Notes under the pieces: model-generated | What the model was told of the DNA's origin: nothing | The model's database searches: none | What the model saw: only the letters and a program-made list of their open reading frames with translations | In this document: positions 16,802-24,969 of the stretch, piece by piece | How the letters are laid out: each line of letters starts with the position of its first letter | How positions within the stretch are numbered: position 1 is the stretch's first letter | NCBI RefSeq assembly: GCF_001468125.1 | Contig: NZ_LNYT01000007.1 | Location: 483,125 to 547,124, forward strand | DNA length: 64,000 nt | DNA from: Legionella rubrilucens | GTDB lineage: Bacteria; Pseudomonadota; Gammaproteobacteria; Legionellales; Legionellaceae | Reading direction: 5' to 3' | Position numbers and translations under genes: made by a program

Positions 16802-17160
16802 AGAGTCGGTCAGGCAATCGCTCCTTGCAAGGCAAGGGGAGGAAAGTCCGGGCTCCATAGGGCAGAGTGCCAGGTAACGCCTGGGAGATGAAAATCTACG
16901 GAAAGTGCCACAGAAAATATACCGCCTCCCGCCTGTGCAGGAGGTAAGGGTGAAATGGTGCGGTAAGAGCGCACCGCGCGTCTGGCAACAGGCGTGGCAG
17001 GGAAAACCCCACTCGGAGCAAGACCAAATAGGAATCCATCCGGCGTAAGCCGGCACATGCGGCCCGCATGGGATTCGGGTAGGTCGCTTGAGGCTTGTGG
17101 TGACACAAGTCCCAGATGAATGATTGTCCACGACAGAACCCGGCTTATCGACCGACTTTT
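16802..17160 (+). ncRNA. rnpB: RNase P RNA, bacterial type A
   Basis: The catalytic RNA that trims tRNA 5' leaders. The ends pair perfectly (AGTCGGTC at 16804-16811 with GACCGACT at 17150-17157), forming helix P1. Conserved core elements are present: GAGGAAAGTCCGGGCTCC near 16841, ACAGAAAATATACCGCC near 16911, GGTAAGGGTGAAA near 16944, and the 3' segment around 17108 with AGATGAATGATTGTCC and ACAGAACCCGGCTTA. A TTTT run follows P1, so transcription may end there. The exact 5' end is set from P1 and could vary by a few bases. Confidence 0.97.
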
Positions 17161-17229
17161 CTACTGTCCTCTTGTATTTATCCGGCACTGGCCTTACTAT
17201 CGCCACATTTTTATAACAGGGCGTTCTCT

Positions 17230-17997
17230 ATGATGTTATGCATCGATGTGGGTAATTCCCATATTTATGGCGGTGTTTTTGCCGGCGATGACATTCGTCT
17301 GCGCTTCAGGCACACATCGAAAGTCAGTACCTCCGATGAATTGGGCATTTTTTTAAAGAGCGTGCTGCGGGAGAATCAGTGTTCGCCCGAAGCCATCAGT
17401 TCAATTGCCATTTGTTCCGTGGTTCCCCAGCTCGACTACTCCTTGCGCGCAGCCTGTGTTAAATACTTCTCGGTGGATCCCTTTTTCCTGCAGGCGGGAG
17501 TAAAAACCGGTTTGAATATTAAATACCGCAATCCCGTGGAAGTCGGTGCCGACCGCATTGCCAATGCCATTGCTGCAACCCATGCCTATCCCGGTAAAAA
17601 CAGCATCGTCATTGATTTTGGCACAGCGACAACGTTTTGCGTTATCACCTCGCAGAAGGCTTATCTCGGCGGTGCCATCCTTCCGGGGGTACGTTTGTCT
17701 GTAGACGCCTTGTCTAACAATACCGCCAAGCTCCCGGCGGTTGAAATTGTTAAAACCGAACAGGTAGTCGGGCGTTCCACCATCGAAAGCATTCAATCGG
17801 GTATTTTCCATGGCGCTCTGGGCGCCTGTCGCGAACTGATTCATCGTATTAAAGAAGAAACCTTCCCCAATCAGGAGGTTTTGGTGATTGCGACCGGCGG
17901 TTTTGCATCCCTTTTTGATAAGCAGGGCATTTACGATGTGTTGTCACCCGACCTGGTGTTACAGGGCATTCGACTGGCTGCCTTAATGAATCAGTGA
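17230..17997 (+). CDS. coaX: Type III pantothenate kinase CoaX
   Basis: 255 residues from the ATG at 17230 (MMLCIDVGNSHIYGG); a second ATG follows at once. An upstream open frame overlaps rnpB and is not coding. The ASKHA kinase motifs are clear: IDVGNSHI (phosphate 1), GADRIANAIAA with the catalytic Asp, and DFGTATTFCVI (phosphate 2). CoaX starts CoA synthesis, needs a monovalent cation and is not inhibited by CoA. It is followed by a strong terminator and then the dcw cluster. Confidence 0.94.
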   Translation: MMLCIDVGNSHIYGGVFAGDDIRLRFRHTSKVSTSDELGIFLKSVLRENQCSPEAISSIAICSVVPQLDYSLRAACVKYFSVDPFFLQAGVKTGLNIKYRNPVEVGADRIANAIAATHAYPGKNSIVIDFGTATTFCVITSQKAYLGGAILPGVRLSVDALSNNTAKLPAVEIVKTEQVVGRSTIESIQSGIFHGALGACRELIHRIKEETFPNQEVLVIATGGFASLFDKQGIYDVLSPDLVLQGIRLAALMNQ

Positions 17998-18101
17998 GTC
18001 GTTTCGCATGCCCCGGGTACTGTTTTAGCCTGACTCGGGGATTGTCTCTTTCGGTTGTATTCTTTTAAATCAAAGAGTGTCAAATAAAAACCTCTTCGCA
18101 T

Positions 18102-18128
18102 CCCATCCGCATGCGGCGGGCTTTTTTT
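18102..18128 (+). terminator. Rho-independent terminator after coaX
   Basis: An interrupted stem CCC-AT-CCGC / GCGG-C-GGG with an AT loop is followed by CTTTTTTT. A classic intrinsic terminator separating coaX from the mraZ promoter. Confidence 0.8.
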
Positions 18129-18151
18129 GCCGTTTAAGTGGCATAAAAAGG

Positions 18152-18181
18152 TTGACGATTGGGAAAATGTGTTTCTATAGT
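18152..18181 (+). promoter_or_regulatory. Promoter of the dcw cluster
   Basis: TTGACG at 18152 and TATAGT at 18176 with an 18-base spacer, about 75 bases upstream of mraZ. Both boxes are near consensus, giving a strong candidate for the main promoter of mraZ-rsmH-ftsL-ftsI-murE. Confidence 0.7.
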
Positions 18182-18185
18182 GTAT

Positions 18186-18241
18186 AAAAGTGGTATAAAA
18201 TAATAAAAAAGTGGAGATTTGTGGGGGAGCTAATCCTCCCC
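18186..18241 (+). promoter_or_regulatory. Candidate MraZ-binding GTGG repeats and leader hairpin
   Basis: GTGG occurs at 18190, 18211 and 18221, that is 21 and 10 bases apart and so on one face of the helix; the first two sit in AAAAGTGG and the last in TTTGTGGGG. MraZ is known to bind short TGGG/GTGG direct repeats upstream of its own gene, so these are likely autoregulatory sites. They overlap a 6-bp hairpin GGGGAG/CTCCCC (18224-18241) in the leader. Confidence 0.5.
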
Positions 18242-18256
18242 TCCTAAGAGAAAATC

Positions 18257-18715
18257 ATGTTTCGTGGAATCAATGCCATCACAGTTGACGGAAAAGGTCG
18301 CCTTGCCATCCCAACGCGTTATCGTGACGCGCTGAGTGCGGATGGCAAATCGGCTTTGGTCGTCACCATTGATACCGAAGAAACCTGTTTACTGCTTTAT
18401 CCGGCAGCGCAATGGCAAATTATTGAAGATAAATTACAAAGTTTACCCAGTTTTAATGCCGCAGCACGCCGTATTCAACGGCTGCTGATTGGTCATGCAA
18501 CGGATGTTGAGCTCGATGGCAATGGCCGGGTGCTGTTACCGCCTTTACTGCGTGATTACGCGCAGCTCGATAAAAAGGTGGTGATGATTGGGCAGGGTAA
18601 CAAATTTGAAGTGTGGAATGAGATGTTGTGGCAGAGTAAACGCGAGCAATGGTTGGAAGAGGAAGGTGACGGCGAGGGCGGTCTCCCTGACGAAATGAAG
18701 AATTTTTCTTTATAA
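18257..18715 (+). CDS. mraZ: Cell division/transcription factor MraZ
   Basis: 152 residues with the two MraZ/AbrB-like swapped-hairpin repeats: GKGRLAIPTRYRD near residue 12 and the matching GNGRVLLPPLLRDYA near 85. MraZ binds the dcw promoter and represses it. The size matches the family. It is the first gene of the cluster, 12 bases before rsmH. GTGG repeats lie upstream. Confidence 0.96.
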   Translation: MFRGINAITVDGKGRLAIPTRYRDALSADGKSALVVTIDTEETCLLLYPAAQWQIIEDKLQSLPSFNAAARRIQRLLIGHATDVELDGNGRVLLPPLLRDYAQLDKKVVMIGQGNKFEVWNEMLWQSKREQWLEEEGDGEGGLPDEMKNFSL

Positions 18716-18727
18716 CGGAAGCAGAAA

Positions 18728-19651
18728 ATGGCCCATCAATCCGTGTTGTTACAGGAGGCAATCCAAGGCTTGGCGATCAAGGCTGACGGCATTTATGTCG
18801 ACGGCACCTTCGGTCGCGGCGGTCATGCGCGCGCTATTCTGCAACAGCTTTCACCCGCAGGCCGATTAATTGCCATCGATAAAGATCCCGCAGCGATAGC
18901 CTATGCCAGGGAACATTTCAGTCAGGATCCGCGGTTTACGCTTTTTCATGGATCGTTTGCCGATTTACCGCGGTTTGCAGAAGAAGCCCGGGTGAGCGGC
19001 AAAATTGACGGGATTTTGCTGGATTTGGGTGTTTCTTCCCCACAACTGGATGAACCCGAGCGGGGCTTCAGTTTTATGCAACAGGGGCCGCTCGATATGC
19101 GTATGGATTCGACGCAGGCCCTGAGTGCCGCGGAGTTCATCAATAAAGCGGATGAAAAAGATCTGGTGCGGGTATTCCGTGAATACGGCGAAGAGCGTTT
19201 TTCAGGCCGCATTGCCCGCGCGATTGTGGCGGCAAGAGAGCAAAGCCCGATTGTCACCACCCAGACTCTGGCTGAAATTGTCAAACAGGCGAATCCCAAG
19301 TGGGAAAAACACAAGCACCCCGCGACGCGGGTATTTCAGGCCATACGCATTTACATCAATCAGGAACTAACCGACCTGGCAGCCTGCCTTAACAAAGTCA
19401 TGGCGACATTAACGGTAGGCGGCCGTTTGGTCATTATCAGTTTTCATTCGCTGGAAGACAGAATCGTTAAACAATTTATGCGTGATAAAGAACAAGGTAT
19501 TCGCCCGCCGCCGGGCGTACCTGTACGAGCAAGTGAAATGGGCAGTTGTTTTAAACGCATCGGTAAAGCGATTAAACCTGGTGAAGCGGAGATAAGACAA
19601 AATGCCAGAGCCCGGAGTGCGGTCCTTAGAATAGGAGAGAAAACAGCATGA
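18728..19651 (+). CDS. rsmH: 16S rRNA m4C1402 methyltransferase RsmH
   Basis: 307 residues, SAM-dependent enzyme modifying C1402 in the ribosomal decoding centre. Motifs: [12 protein letters not shown] at the start, [15 protein letters not shown] (SAM motif I), [22 protein letters not shown], and the family-specific [15 protein letters not shown] near the C-terminus. Second gene of the dcw cluster; ftsL begins four bases before its stop. Confidence 0.97.
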   Translation: MAHQSVLLQEAIQGLAIKADGIYVDGTFGRGGHARAILQQLSPAGRLIAIDKDPAAIAYAREHFSQDPRFTLFHGSFADLPRFAEEARVSGKIDGILLDLGVSSPQLDEPERGFSFMQQGPLDMRMDSTQALSAAEFINKADEKDLVRVFREYGEERFSGRIARAIVAAREQSPIVTTQTLAEIVKQANPKWEKHKHPATRVFQAIRIYINQELTDLAACLNKVMATLTVGGRLVIISFHSLEDRIVKQFMRDKEQGIRPPPGVPVRASEMGSCFKRIGKAIKPGEAEIRQNARARSAVLRIGEKTA

Positions 19652-19986
19652 ATGCCGCAGCAAGAGCAATTAATCAAAGCAACTTATTTAGTGGACAATT
19701 ACTGGAAATGCGCCTGTCAAAACAATGGTGTTTGATCTTGTCGTTACTCTTTGCAGTCCTGGTCAGTTCCTTGGCAGTTATTTACACGACCAATGAACAT
19801 CGATTAAGCTTCAGCCAGTTGCAGCAATTGGAGCAACAAAGCCACCAATTGCAGTTGCAATGGGGGCAATTGCTGCTGGAACAGGCGAGCCTGGCTACCC
19901 CTGCTCGTGTAGAACAGTTGGCCACGGATAAATTGCAAATGAGATTACCGTCCGATAAAGACACCTATGTATTACAGCAACAATGA
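19648..19986 (+). CDS. ftsL: Cell division protein FtsL
   Basis: 112 residues: short cytoplasmic tail, one membrane helix (about 29-47, [20 protein letters not shown]), then a periplasmic coiled coil rich in Gln/Leu. This bitopic layout and the place between rsmH and ftsI identify FtsL, which with FtsB and FtsQ activates FtsWI at the septum. It overlaps both neighbours by four bases (ATGA). Confidence 0.92.
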   Translation: MNAAARAINQSNLFSGQLLEMRLSKQWCLILSLLFAVLVSSLAVIYTTNEHRLSFSQLQQLEQQSHQLQLQWGQLLLEQASLATPARVEQLATDKLQMRLPSDKDTYVLQQQ

Positions 19987-21647
19987 CTAACAAAGGGCAT
20001 AAAGCGCGTTTAATTGTCGTCTCGGTTTTTTTTATCGCGTTGCTCGCGGCCCTGCTTTGGCGGATAACGGACTTAACTATCCTTCACCGCCAGTTTCTTA
20101 AAGGGCAGGGGGATGCCCGAAGTTTAAGGACGGTGGATATTCTAGCCTACCGCGGCATGATCGTGGATCGTCAGGGGACGCCTCTGGCAGTCAGTACGCC
20201 GGTTAAATCCTTATGGGTCAACCCCAAAGAATTCTCTCCTGATAAAAAGCAGTTGCTTGCCTTGGCCAAATTACTGGACATGCCGCCTAACAGGCTGCTC
20301 GCTCAAATTCAACGGGCGAAATCAAGGGAATTTCTCTACCTGAAGCGGCAACTGCAACCGGCCTTGGCTAAGGACATTGAACAGTTAAAGATCCCGGGTC
20401 TGAATTTCCAGCAGGAATTCAAGCGTTATTACCCTGAGACAGACAGCACAGCCCAATTGCTGGGGTTTACCAACATCGACGATGTGGGCATTGAAGGCCT
20501 GGAGTTGGCTTATCAGGATTGGCTGATGGGGATTCCGGGTAAAAAAAGGGTATTAAAAGATCGTACCGGCCATATCATTGAGGAGCTGGGTGTTATCAAG
20601 GAACCGAGACCGGGTCACGATTTGGTGTTAAGCATCGATCGCCGCATCCAGTATCTGGCTTATCATGAATTGCAGAATACCCTGGAGAAATTTGCCGCCA
20701 AGTCAGGTTCGGTAGTGGTGCTTGATTCACAGACAGGGGAAATTCTGGCGGCGGCCAATGCACCCTCGTTTAATCCTAACGTACGCGGCCGCTACACGCG
20801 CGAAAGTTACCGCAACAAGGCCATTACCGATGTCTTTGAACCCGGTTCATTAATGAAACCATTCAGTATCGCGAGTGCGCTGGGCAGCGGCCAGTTCACG
20901 CCAGAAACCATCATTGATACCCGCCCAAGCTGGATGATTGTTCACGGTCATACGGTGCGTGATGTGCATAACTACGGGGTGCTCGATGTCACGGGTGTGC
21001 TGCAGCACTCCAGTAATGTCGGCGTGACCAAAATGATTTTGCAAAGCCCGCCGGAACAACTGATTGGTCTGTTACAACGCAGCGGTTTCGGGCAGCGGAC
21101 GGAAAGCGGTTATCCGGGTGAAAGCGACGGTGCCGTGGTAAAAGTCAAGGATGCCAATCCCTTTGTGCTGGCTACCCTTGGATTTGGTTACAACATCTCG
21201 GTGACTGCGCTGCAGTTGGCCAAAGCCTATTTAATTTTCGCCAATCACGGTAAACTTCATCCAGTGACTTTATTGCACAATGACACGACTGAAATTGGTG
21301 AACAGGTACTGGACACGAAAACAGCCGATCAGGTTCTGGCGATGATGGAGGCTGTATTGGGCAATGAGGGGACGGGAAGGGCTGCCCGAATTCCAGGTTA
21401 TCGGGTTGCCGGTAAAACCGGTACGGCCCGGGTAGCCGGTAAAAACGGGTATGAGTCCAACCGCCACATCGCCAGCTTCGCAGGCATCGCTCCCGTGTCT
21501 TCACCCAGGCTCGTTGTTGTTGTTGTGATTCATGAACCGACCCGTAACGGTTATTACGGGGCAGCCGTTGCGGCGCCGTTGTTTGCCCAGGTCATGTCGG
21601 GCGCTTTGCGGATTTTAGACATACCTCCTGATAAAACCACACCGTGA
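19983..21647 (+). CDS. ftsI: Septal peptidoglycan transpeptidase FtsI (PBP3)
   Basis: 554 residues. One N-terminal membrane helix (about 10-30), a PBP dimer domain, then the transpeptidase domain with Ser289-LMK, SSN at 343-345 and Lys478-TGT, the three penicillin-binding motifs in the right order. It is the class B PBP that crosslinks septal murein with FtsW. It lies in the dcw order between ftsL and murE. Confidence 0.97.
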   Translation: MTNKGHKARLIVVSVFFIALLAALLWRITDLTILHRQFLKGQGDARSLRTVDILAYRGMIVDRQGTPLAVSTPVKSLWVNPKEFSPDKKQLLALAKLLDMPPNRLLAQIQRAKSREFLYLKRQLQPALAKDIEQLKIPGLNFQQEFKRYYPETDSTAQLLGFTNIDDVGIEGLELAYQDWLMGIPGKKRVLKDRTGHIIEELGVIKEPRPGHDLVLSIDRRIQYLAYHELQNTLEKFAAKSGSVVVLDSQTGEILAAANAPSFNPNVRGRYTRESYRNKAITDVFEPGSLMKPFSIASALGSGQFTPETIIDTRPSWMIVHGHTVRDVHNYGVLDVTGVLQHSSNVGVTKMILQSPPEQLIGLLQRSGFGQRTESGYPGESDGAVVKVKDANPFVLATLGFGYNISVTALQLAKAYLIFANHGKLHPVTLLHNDTTEIGEQVLDTKTADQVLAMMEAVLGNEGTGRAARIPGYRVAGKTGTARVAGKNGYESNRHIASFAGIAPVSSPRLVVVVVIHEPTRNGYYGAAVAAPLFAQVMSGALRILDIPPDKTTP

Positions 21648-21654
21648 GGTGATT

Positions 21655-23100
21655 ATGAAATTGTCTGACCTTTTAAAACACTGGACTACTGTCAGCCACG
21701 ACTGCGACATTACCGGCCTTTGTAATGACAGCCGTAAAGTGCAACCGGGAGATTTGTTCATCGCCTATCCCGGTACAACCGTTGATGGCCGTTTATTTAT
21801 TCCTCAGGCGTTGGCAGGCGGCGCAGCCGCGGTGGTTTATGAACCGGGCGACTGGCCTTTGAGCGATTGTCCTCCTTCCTCTTTTATCGGCGCGCCGCTT
21901 CCCAAACTGGCCCGTCATCTGGCGGCGATTGCCAGCCGATTTTATGCGGATCCCAGCAGTAAAATGAATGTTACCGGCATTACCGGCACCAACGGAAAAA
22001 CCACCATTGCTTATCAGTTGGCTCAGGCCCATTCCCTGTTAGGGACGAAGGCCGCCTACATTGGCACCCTGGGGCAGGGTGAGGCGTCTCAATTACAGCC
22101 GTTGGCCAATACCACCCCGGATGCACTGGCCCTGCAATCCTTGTTTGCCCATTACCAGCAGCGAAAAATAACGCAGGTGTGCATGGAGGTTTCGTCTCAT
22201 GCCTTAGCCCAACAGCGAGTCGACTGCATCCATTTTAATCAGGCCATTTTTAGCAATCTGACCCACGATCATCTGGATTACCACCTCACCATGGAAGCTT
22301 ATGCCGCCGCCAAAGCCGCTTTGTTTAAAAAATCCAATTTACAATGGGCCATTGTCAATGGAGATGACGCTTACGCACAGCAAATGATCGGCGCCATTCA
22401 GCCGCCTTGCCGTCTGTTGACCTATGGCATCTATGAAAGTGCTGATATCCGTGCCCTGAATTGGGATGTCAGTCTTTCAGGAACCCGCATTGACGTGTTA
22501 TCCCCCTGGGGAGAGTATCAACTTAAGATTAACGCGCTGGGCTTTTTTAATATTTATAACGCCTTGGCCGTCTTCTCAAGCCTCCTGGCAGCCGGTTATC
22601 CCCATGAAGCGGTAGTTGGGGTAATGGCCCAATTGCAACCGGCTCCCGGCCGCATGGAGGTGGTGGCGCAGAAACCCTGCGTGATTGTGGATTATGCCCA
22701 TACCCCTGATGCGCTGGAAAATGTGTTGGCAACGCTTGAAAAGGTTAAAAAAGGCAAAATGCTGGTGGTTTTTGGCTGCGGCGGTGATCGCGATAAAACC
22801 AAACGGCCGATGATGGGCCGAATTGCCAGCCAGTACGCTGACATTGCCATCATTACCAGCGACAACCCCCGTACTGAAAATCCGGAAGCCATCATTCACG
22901 AAATTGAAAAAGGCATTTCCTCTCATCCCTCGCTGTATAAAATTGTCAGCCGGGAGGAAGCGATCGCCAAAGCAGTCAGCCTTGCAGACAAGGATGACAT
23001 CGTGCTCGTTGCCGGCAAAGGCCATGAGACTTACCAGCAGATTGGTCAGGTCTGCCACCATTTCTCTGATCAGGAAATCATCCGCGGGTTATTGACTTAA
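21655..23100 (+). CDS. murE: UDP-MurNAc-L-Ala-D-Glu:meso-DAP ligase MurE
   Basis: 481 residues from the ATG at 21655, preceded by GAGGTG; an in-frame GTG six bases earlier lies inside that site. The ATP motif GTNGKTTIAYQ, the Mur triad EVSSHALAQQR, and DNPR at 403-406, which selects meso-diaminopimelate rather than lysine, are all present. It adds the third residue of the murein stem peptide. The dcw cluster stops here: no murF, mraY or murD follows, and pdxB comes in from the other strand with overlapping stop codons. Confidence 0.96.
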   Translation: MKLSDLLKHWTTVSHDCDITGLCNDSRKVQPGDLFIAYPGTTVDGRLFIPQALAGGAAAVVYEPGDWPLSDCPPSSFIGAPLPKLARHLAAIASRFYADPSSKMNVTGITGTNGKTTIAYQLAQAHSLLGTKAAYIGTLGQGEASQLQPLANTTPDALALQSLFAHYQQRKITQVCMEVSSHALAQQRVDCIHFNQAIFSNLTHDHLDYHLTMEAYAAAKAALFKKSNLQWAIVNGDDAYAQQMIGAIQPPCRLLTYGIYESADIRALNWDVSLSGTRIDVLSPWGEYQLKINALGFFNIYNALAVFSSLLAAGYPHEAVVGVMAQLQPAPGRMEVVAQKPCVIVDYAHTPDALENVLATLEKVKKGKMLVVFGCGGDRDKTKRPMMGRIASQYADIAIITSDNPRTENPEAIIHEIEKGISSHPSLYKIVSREEAIAKAVSLADKDDIVLVAGKGHETYQQIGQVCHHFSDQEIIRGLLT

Positions 23101-24167
23101 TTAGCGCCAAGTAGCGTCTTTAAGAACCGATTGCTTAAGGCACCGCCGCAGGTACTGAAATCATGGCGAAAGGTGTGTGCCTGGCGCAAGGTAAGGAAGG
23201 CGCGTTGCTTATCGCCGGCCTCTTTCATTGCGTTGGTTTCTACAGCCGGATTATAAAGCGACAGTAACAGAGACGGCCAGGAATCAAGGTCAGCCGGGAC
23301 GGGCAACGCCTGCCTGGCCGGAGAGGGGTGATGAAGCGGTTTTAGACCATAGTATTCATGCAGTTTATCGCTCAGTAACGTGACCGCACGTTGTTTCGCT
23401 TCGATGCTGTGGCCTGCGATATGCGGCGTGCAGAGCAGCGCTTTTGAGAGAATGGCCGCATTCACAGCCGGTTCATTGAGATAGACATCCGTACAATAGC
23501 GAAGATGAGGGAAGGTGAGCAGGTCTTCTTCATTGACAATCCCCCCGCGTGACGCATTGATGATCACTGTACCCGGTTTAAGCTGGCTTAAAAAATCGGC
23601 ATTAAGGCTGTTTCGACTGGGGTAGGGAGGGGCGTCATGCAGGTTGGCATGCACGCAAATTAAATCACAGGCAGCCAATTCATCAAGGCTGCAACTGCGA
23701 AATGCCGGATCCCTTTCTGCCCTGGGCGGATCATAATGACGGACCTCCCATTGCACTGCCTGTAGGCGATCGGCTACCCGCAAACCCACTTCACCGCAAC
23801 CGATAAGGCCTGCCTGTCGTCCGCCAGGCAGTGAATGATTCAGTTCAAGCCAGGCTAAAGACGCCATGACGTAATCTGCAACCGCCGGGGCATTACACCC
23901 TTTGGCATCGACCAGGGTGATGCCGCGGCTGGCTAGAAAGGCCTCATCGAGATGATCAGTACCGCTGCTGGCCGTGGCGACATAGTCAAGGGTATGTTGA
24001 CCCAGCAACGCGGCATCGACTTTTAAAGTCGAACGGCATAAAAGAATGGCCTTTCCCGGCAGCAGCGATGGAATTTGTTCAGCATTCTGGTAGAAACTTA
24101 AGCAAAATGGCGCTGGAAAGACGTTCTGCAAATCAGGCAGCGAGGCGTCAGCAAGGATAGGGATCAT
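23097..24167 (-). CDS. pdxB: Erythronate-4-phosphate dehydrogenase PdxB
   Basis: 356 residues, a D-2-hydroxyacid dehydrogenase of vitamin B6 synthesis. Motifs: ATASSGTDHLD and DAKGCNAPAVADYV at the N-terminal domain hinge, GLIGCGEVGLRVAD for NAD binding, INASRGGIVNEEDL with the catalytic Arg, and HIAGHSIEAK with the catalytic His. The HIAGHS pattern and the C-terminal dimerisation domain separate PdxB from SerA. It overlaps the upstream site-2 protease by four bases; its stop shares the TTAA at 23097-23100 with murE. Confidence 0.93.
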   Translation of the reverse strand: MIPILADASLPDLQNVFPAPFCLSFYQNAEQIPSLLPGKAILLCRSTLKVDAALLGQHTLDYVATASSGTDHLDEAFLASRGITLVDAKGCNAPAVADYVMASLAWLELNHSLPGGRQAGLIGCGEVGLRVADRLQAVQWEVRHYDPPRAERDPAFRSCSLDELAACDLICVHANLHDAPPYPSRNSLNADFLSQLKPGTVIINASRGGIVNEEDLLTFPHLRYCTDVYLNEPAVNAAILSKALLCTPHIAGHSIEAKQRAVTLLSDKLHEYYGLKPLHHPSPARQALPVPADLDSWPSLLLSLYNPAVETNAMKEAGDKQRAFLTLRQAHTFRHDFSTCGGALSNRFLKTLLGAN

Positions 24168-24820
24168 AGGCGAAACACATAGGCTAGGAGACTTAATGCC
24201 GCGTGAATGAGTGGATTAATAATCCAGCCCAGTGCGCCAAGCATCATCAAGGCTAATAAAATAAAAAAACCGTAGGGCTCGATTTTTTGTAACTGAATGG
24301 CGGCTTTGTAGGGCAGCAGGCTGATGGCCACACGTCCACCATCCAGCGGCGGAATGGGTAACAGGTTAAAAAAGGCAAGCAGGAGATTAATCAATATGCC
24401 GGCCCGGGATACCAGCAGGAAGAACAGGCCGACCATGGATTCCGGATGAAAGAGCGCAGACAATTTAAAACACCCTGCCCAAAATAGTGCCATCAGCAAG
24501 TTGGCAAGGGGTCCTGCGGCAGTTGCCAAAGCCATGTCCCGGCGAGGGTGGCGAAAATGGCTGGCATTGATAGGAACGGGCTTGGCCCAACCGAAAACAA
24601 AATTAAACTGGCTTAAAACCAGCACCAGAATAGGGATAAGGATGGTACCAATTAAATCAATATGGCGCAGCGGGTTAAAGCTGACCCGCCCAAGCATTCT
24701 GGCCGTGCTGTCCCCTAATTTATCGGCGACCAGGGCGTGAGCGGCTTCATGCAGGGTGATGGCAAACAGCACAGGAATAATCCAGACGGCGATTTGTTGA
24801 ATGGTAGTCAATTCAGGCAT
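24164..24820 (-). CDS. Site-2 protease family membrane protein (M50)
   Basis: About 218 residues from ATG 24820 (a GTG at 24832 is the alternative; neither has a clear ribosome-binding site). The zinc motif HEAAH sits in the first membrane segment and the second metal region is INLLLAFFNLLPIPPLDGG near the C-terminus, the hallmark of the small S2P/M50 group without PDZ domain. Several membrane helices. The substrate is unknown; homologues often sit beside housekeeping genes without a known partner. It overlaps pdxB by four bases, so both are probably co-transcribed. Confidence 0.88.
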   Translation of the reverse strand: MPELTTIQQIAVWIIPVLFAITLHEAAHALVADKLGDSTARMLGRVSFNPLRHIDLIGTILIPILVLVLSQFNFVFGWAKPVPINASHFRHPRRDMALATAAGPLANLLMALFWAGCFKLSALFHPESMVGLFFLLVSRAGILINLLLAFFNLLPIPPLDGGRVAISLLPYKAAIQLQKIEPYGFFILLALMMLGALGWIINPLIHAALSLLAYVFRL

Positions 24821-24969
24821 AGGGTTATTCACGGTGAGTCATTATTCGGCCTCGATTTTACGGGCACTTGCCAGGGTACTCAAGTACTATCTCTCCTGCT
24901 GCTTAAGTATAGTATTTCTTGACATGCTCCTATATCATGTTGGCTTTGCCTGATGGATGTCATAATCGA

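Noticed and set aside
17116-17229. Upstream extension of coaX
   Set aside because: It overlaps the 3' part of RNase P RNA; the CoaX fold starts at MMLCIDVG at 17230.
24882-24918. Imperfect inverted repeat AAGTACTAT/ATAGTATTT before the ArnT-like gene
   Set aside because: One mismatch, long loop and AT-rich; no U-run or known operator pattern.
24919-24936. TTG start for the ArnT-like gene
   Set aside because: The TTG is part of TTGACA and has no ribosome-binding site; later ATG codons fit the first membrane helix better.
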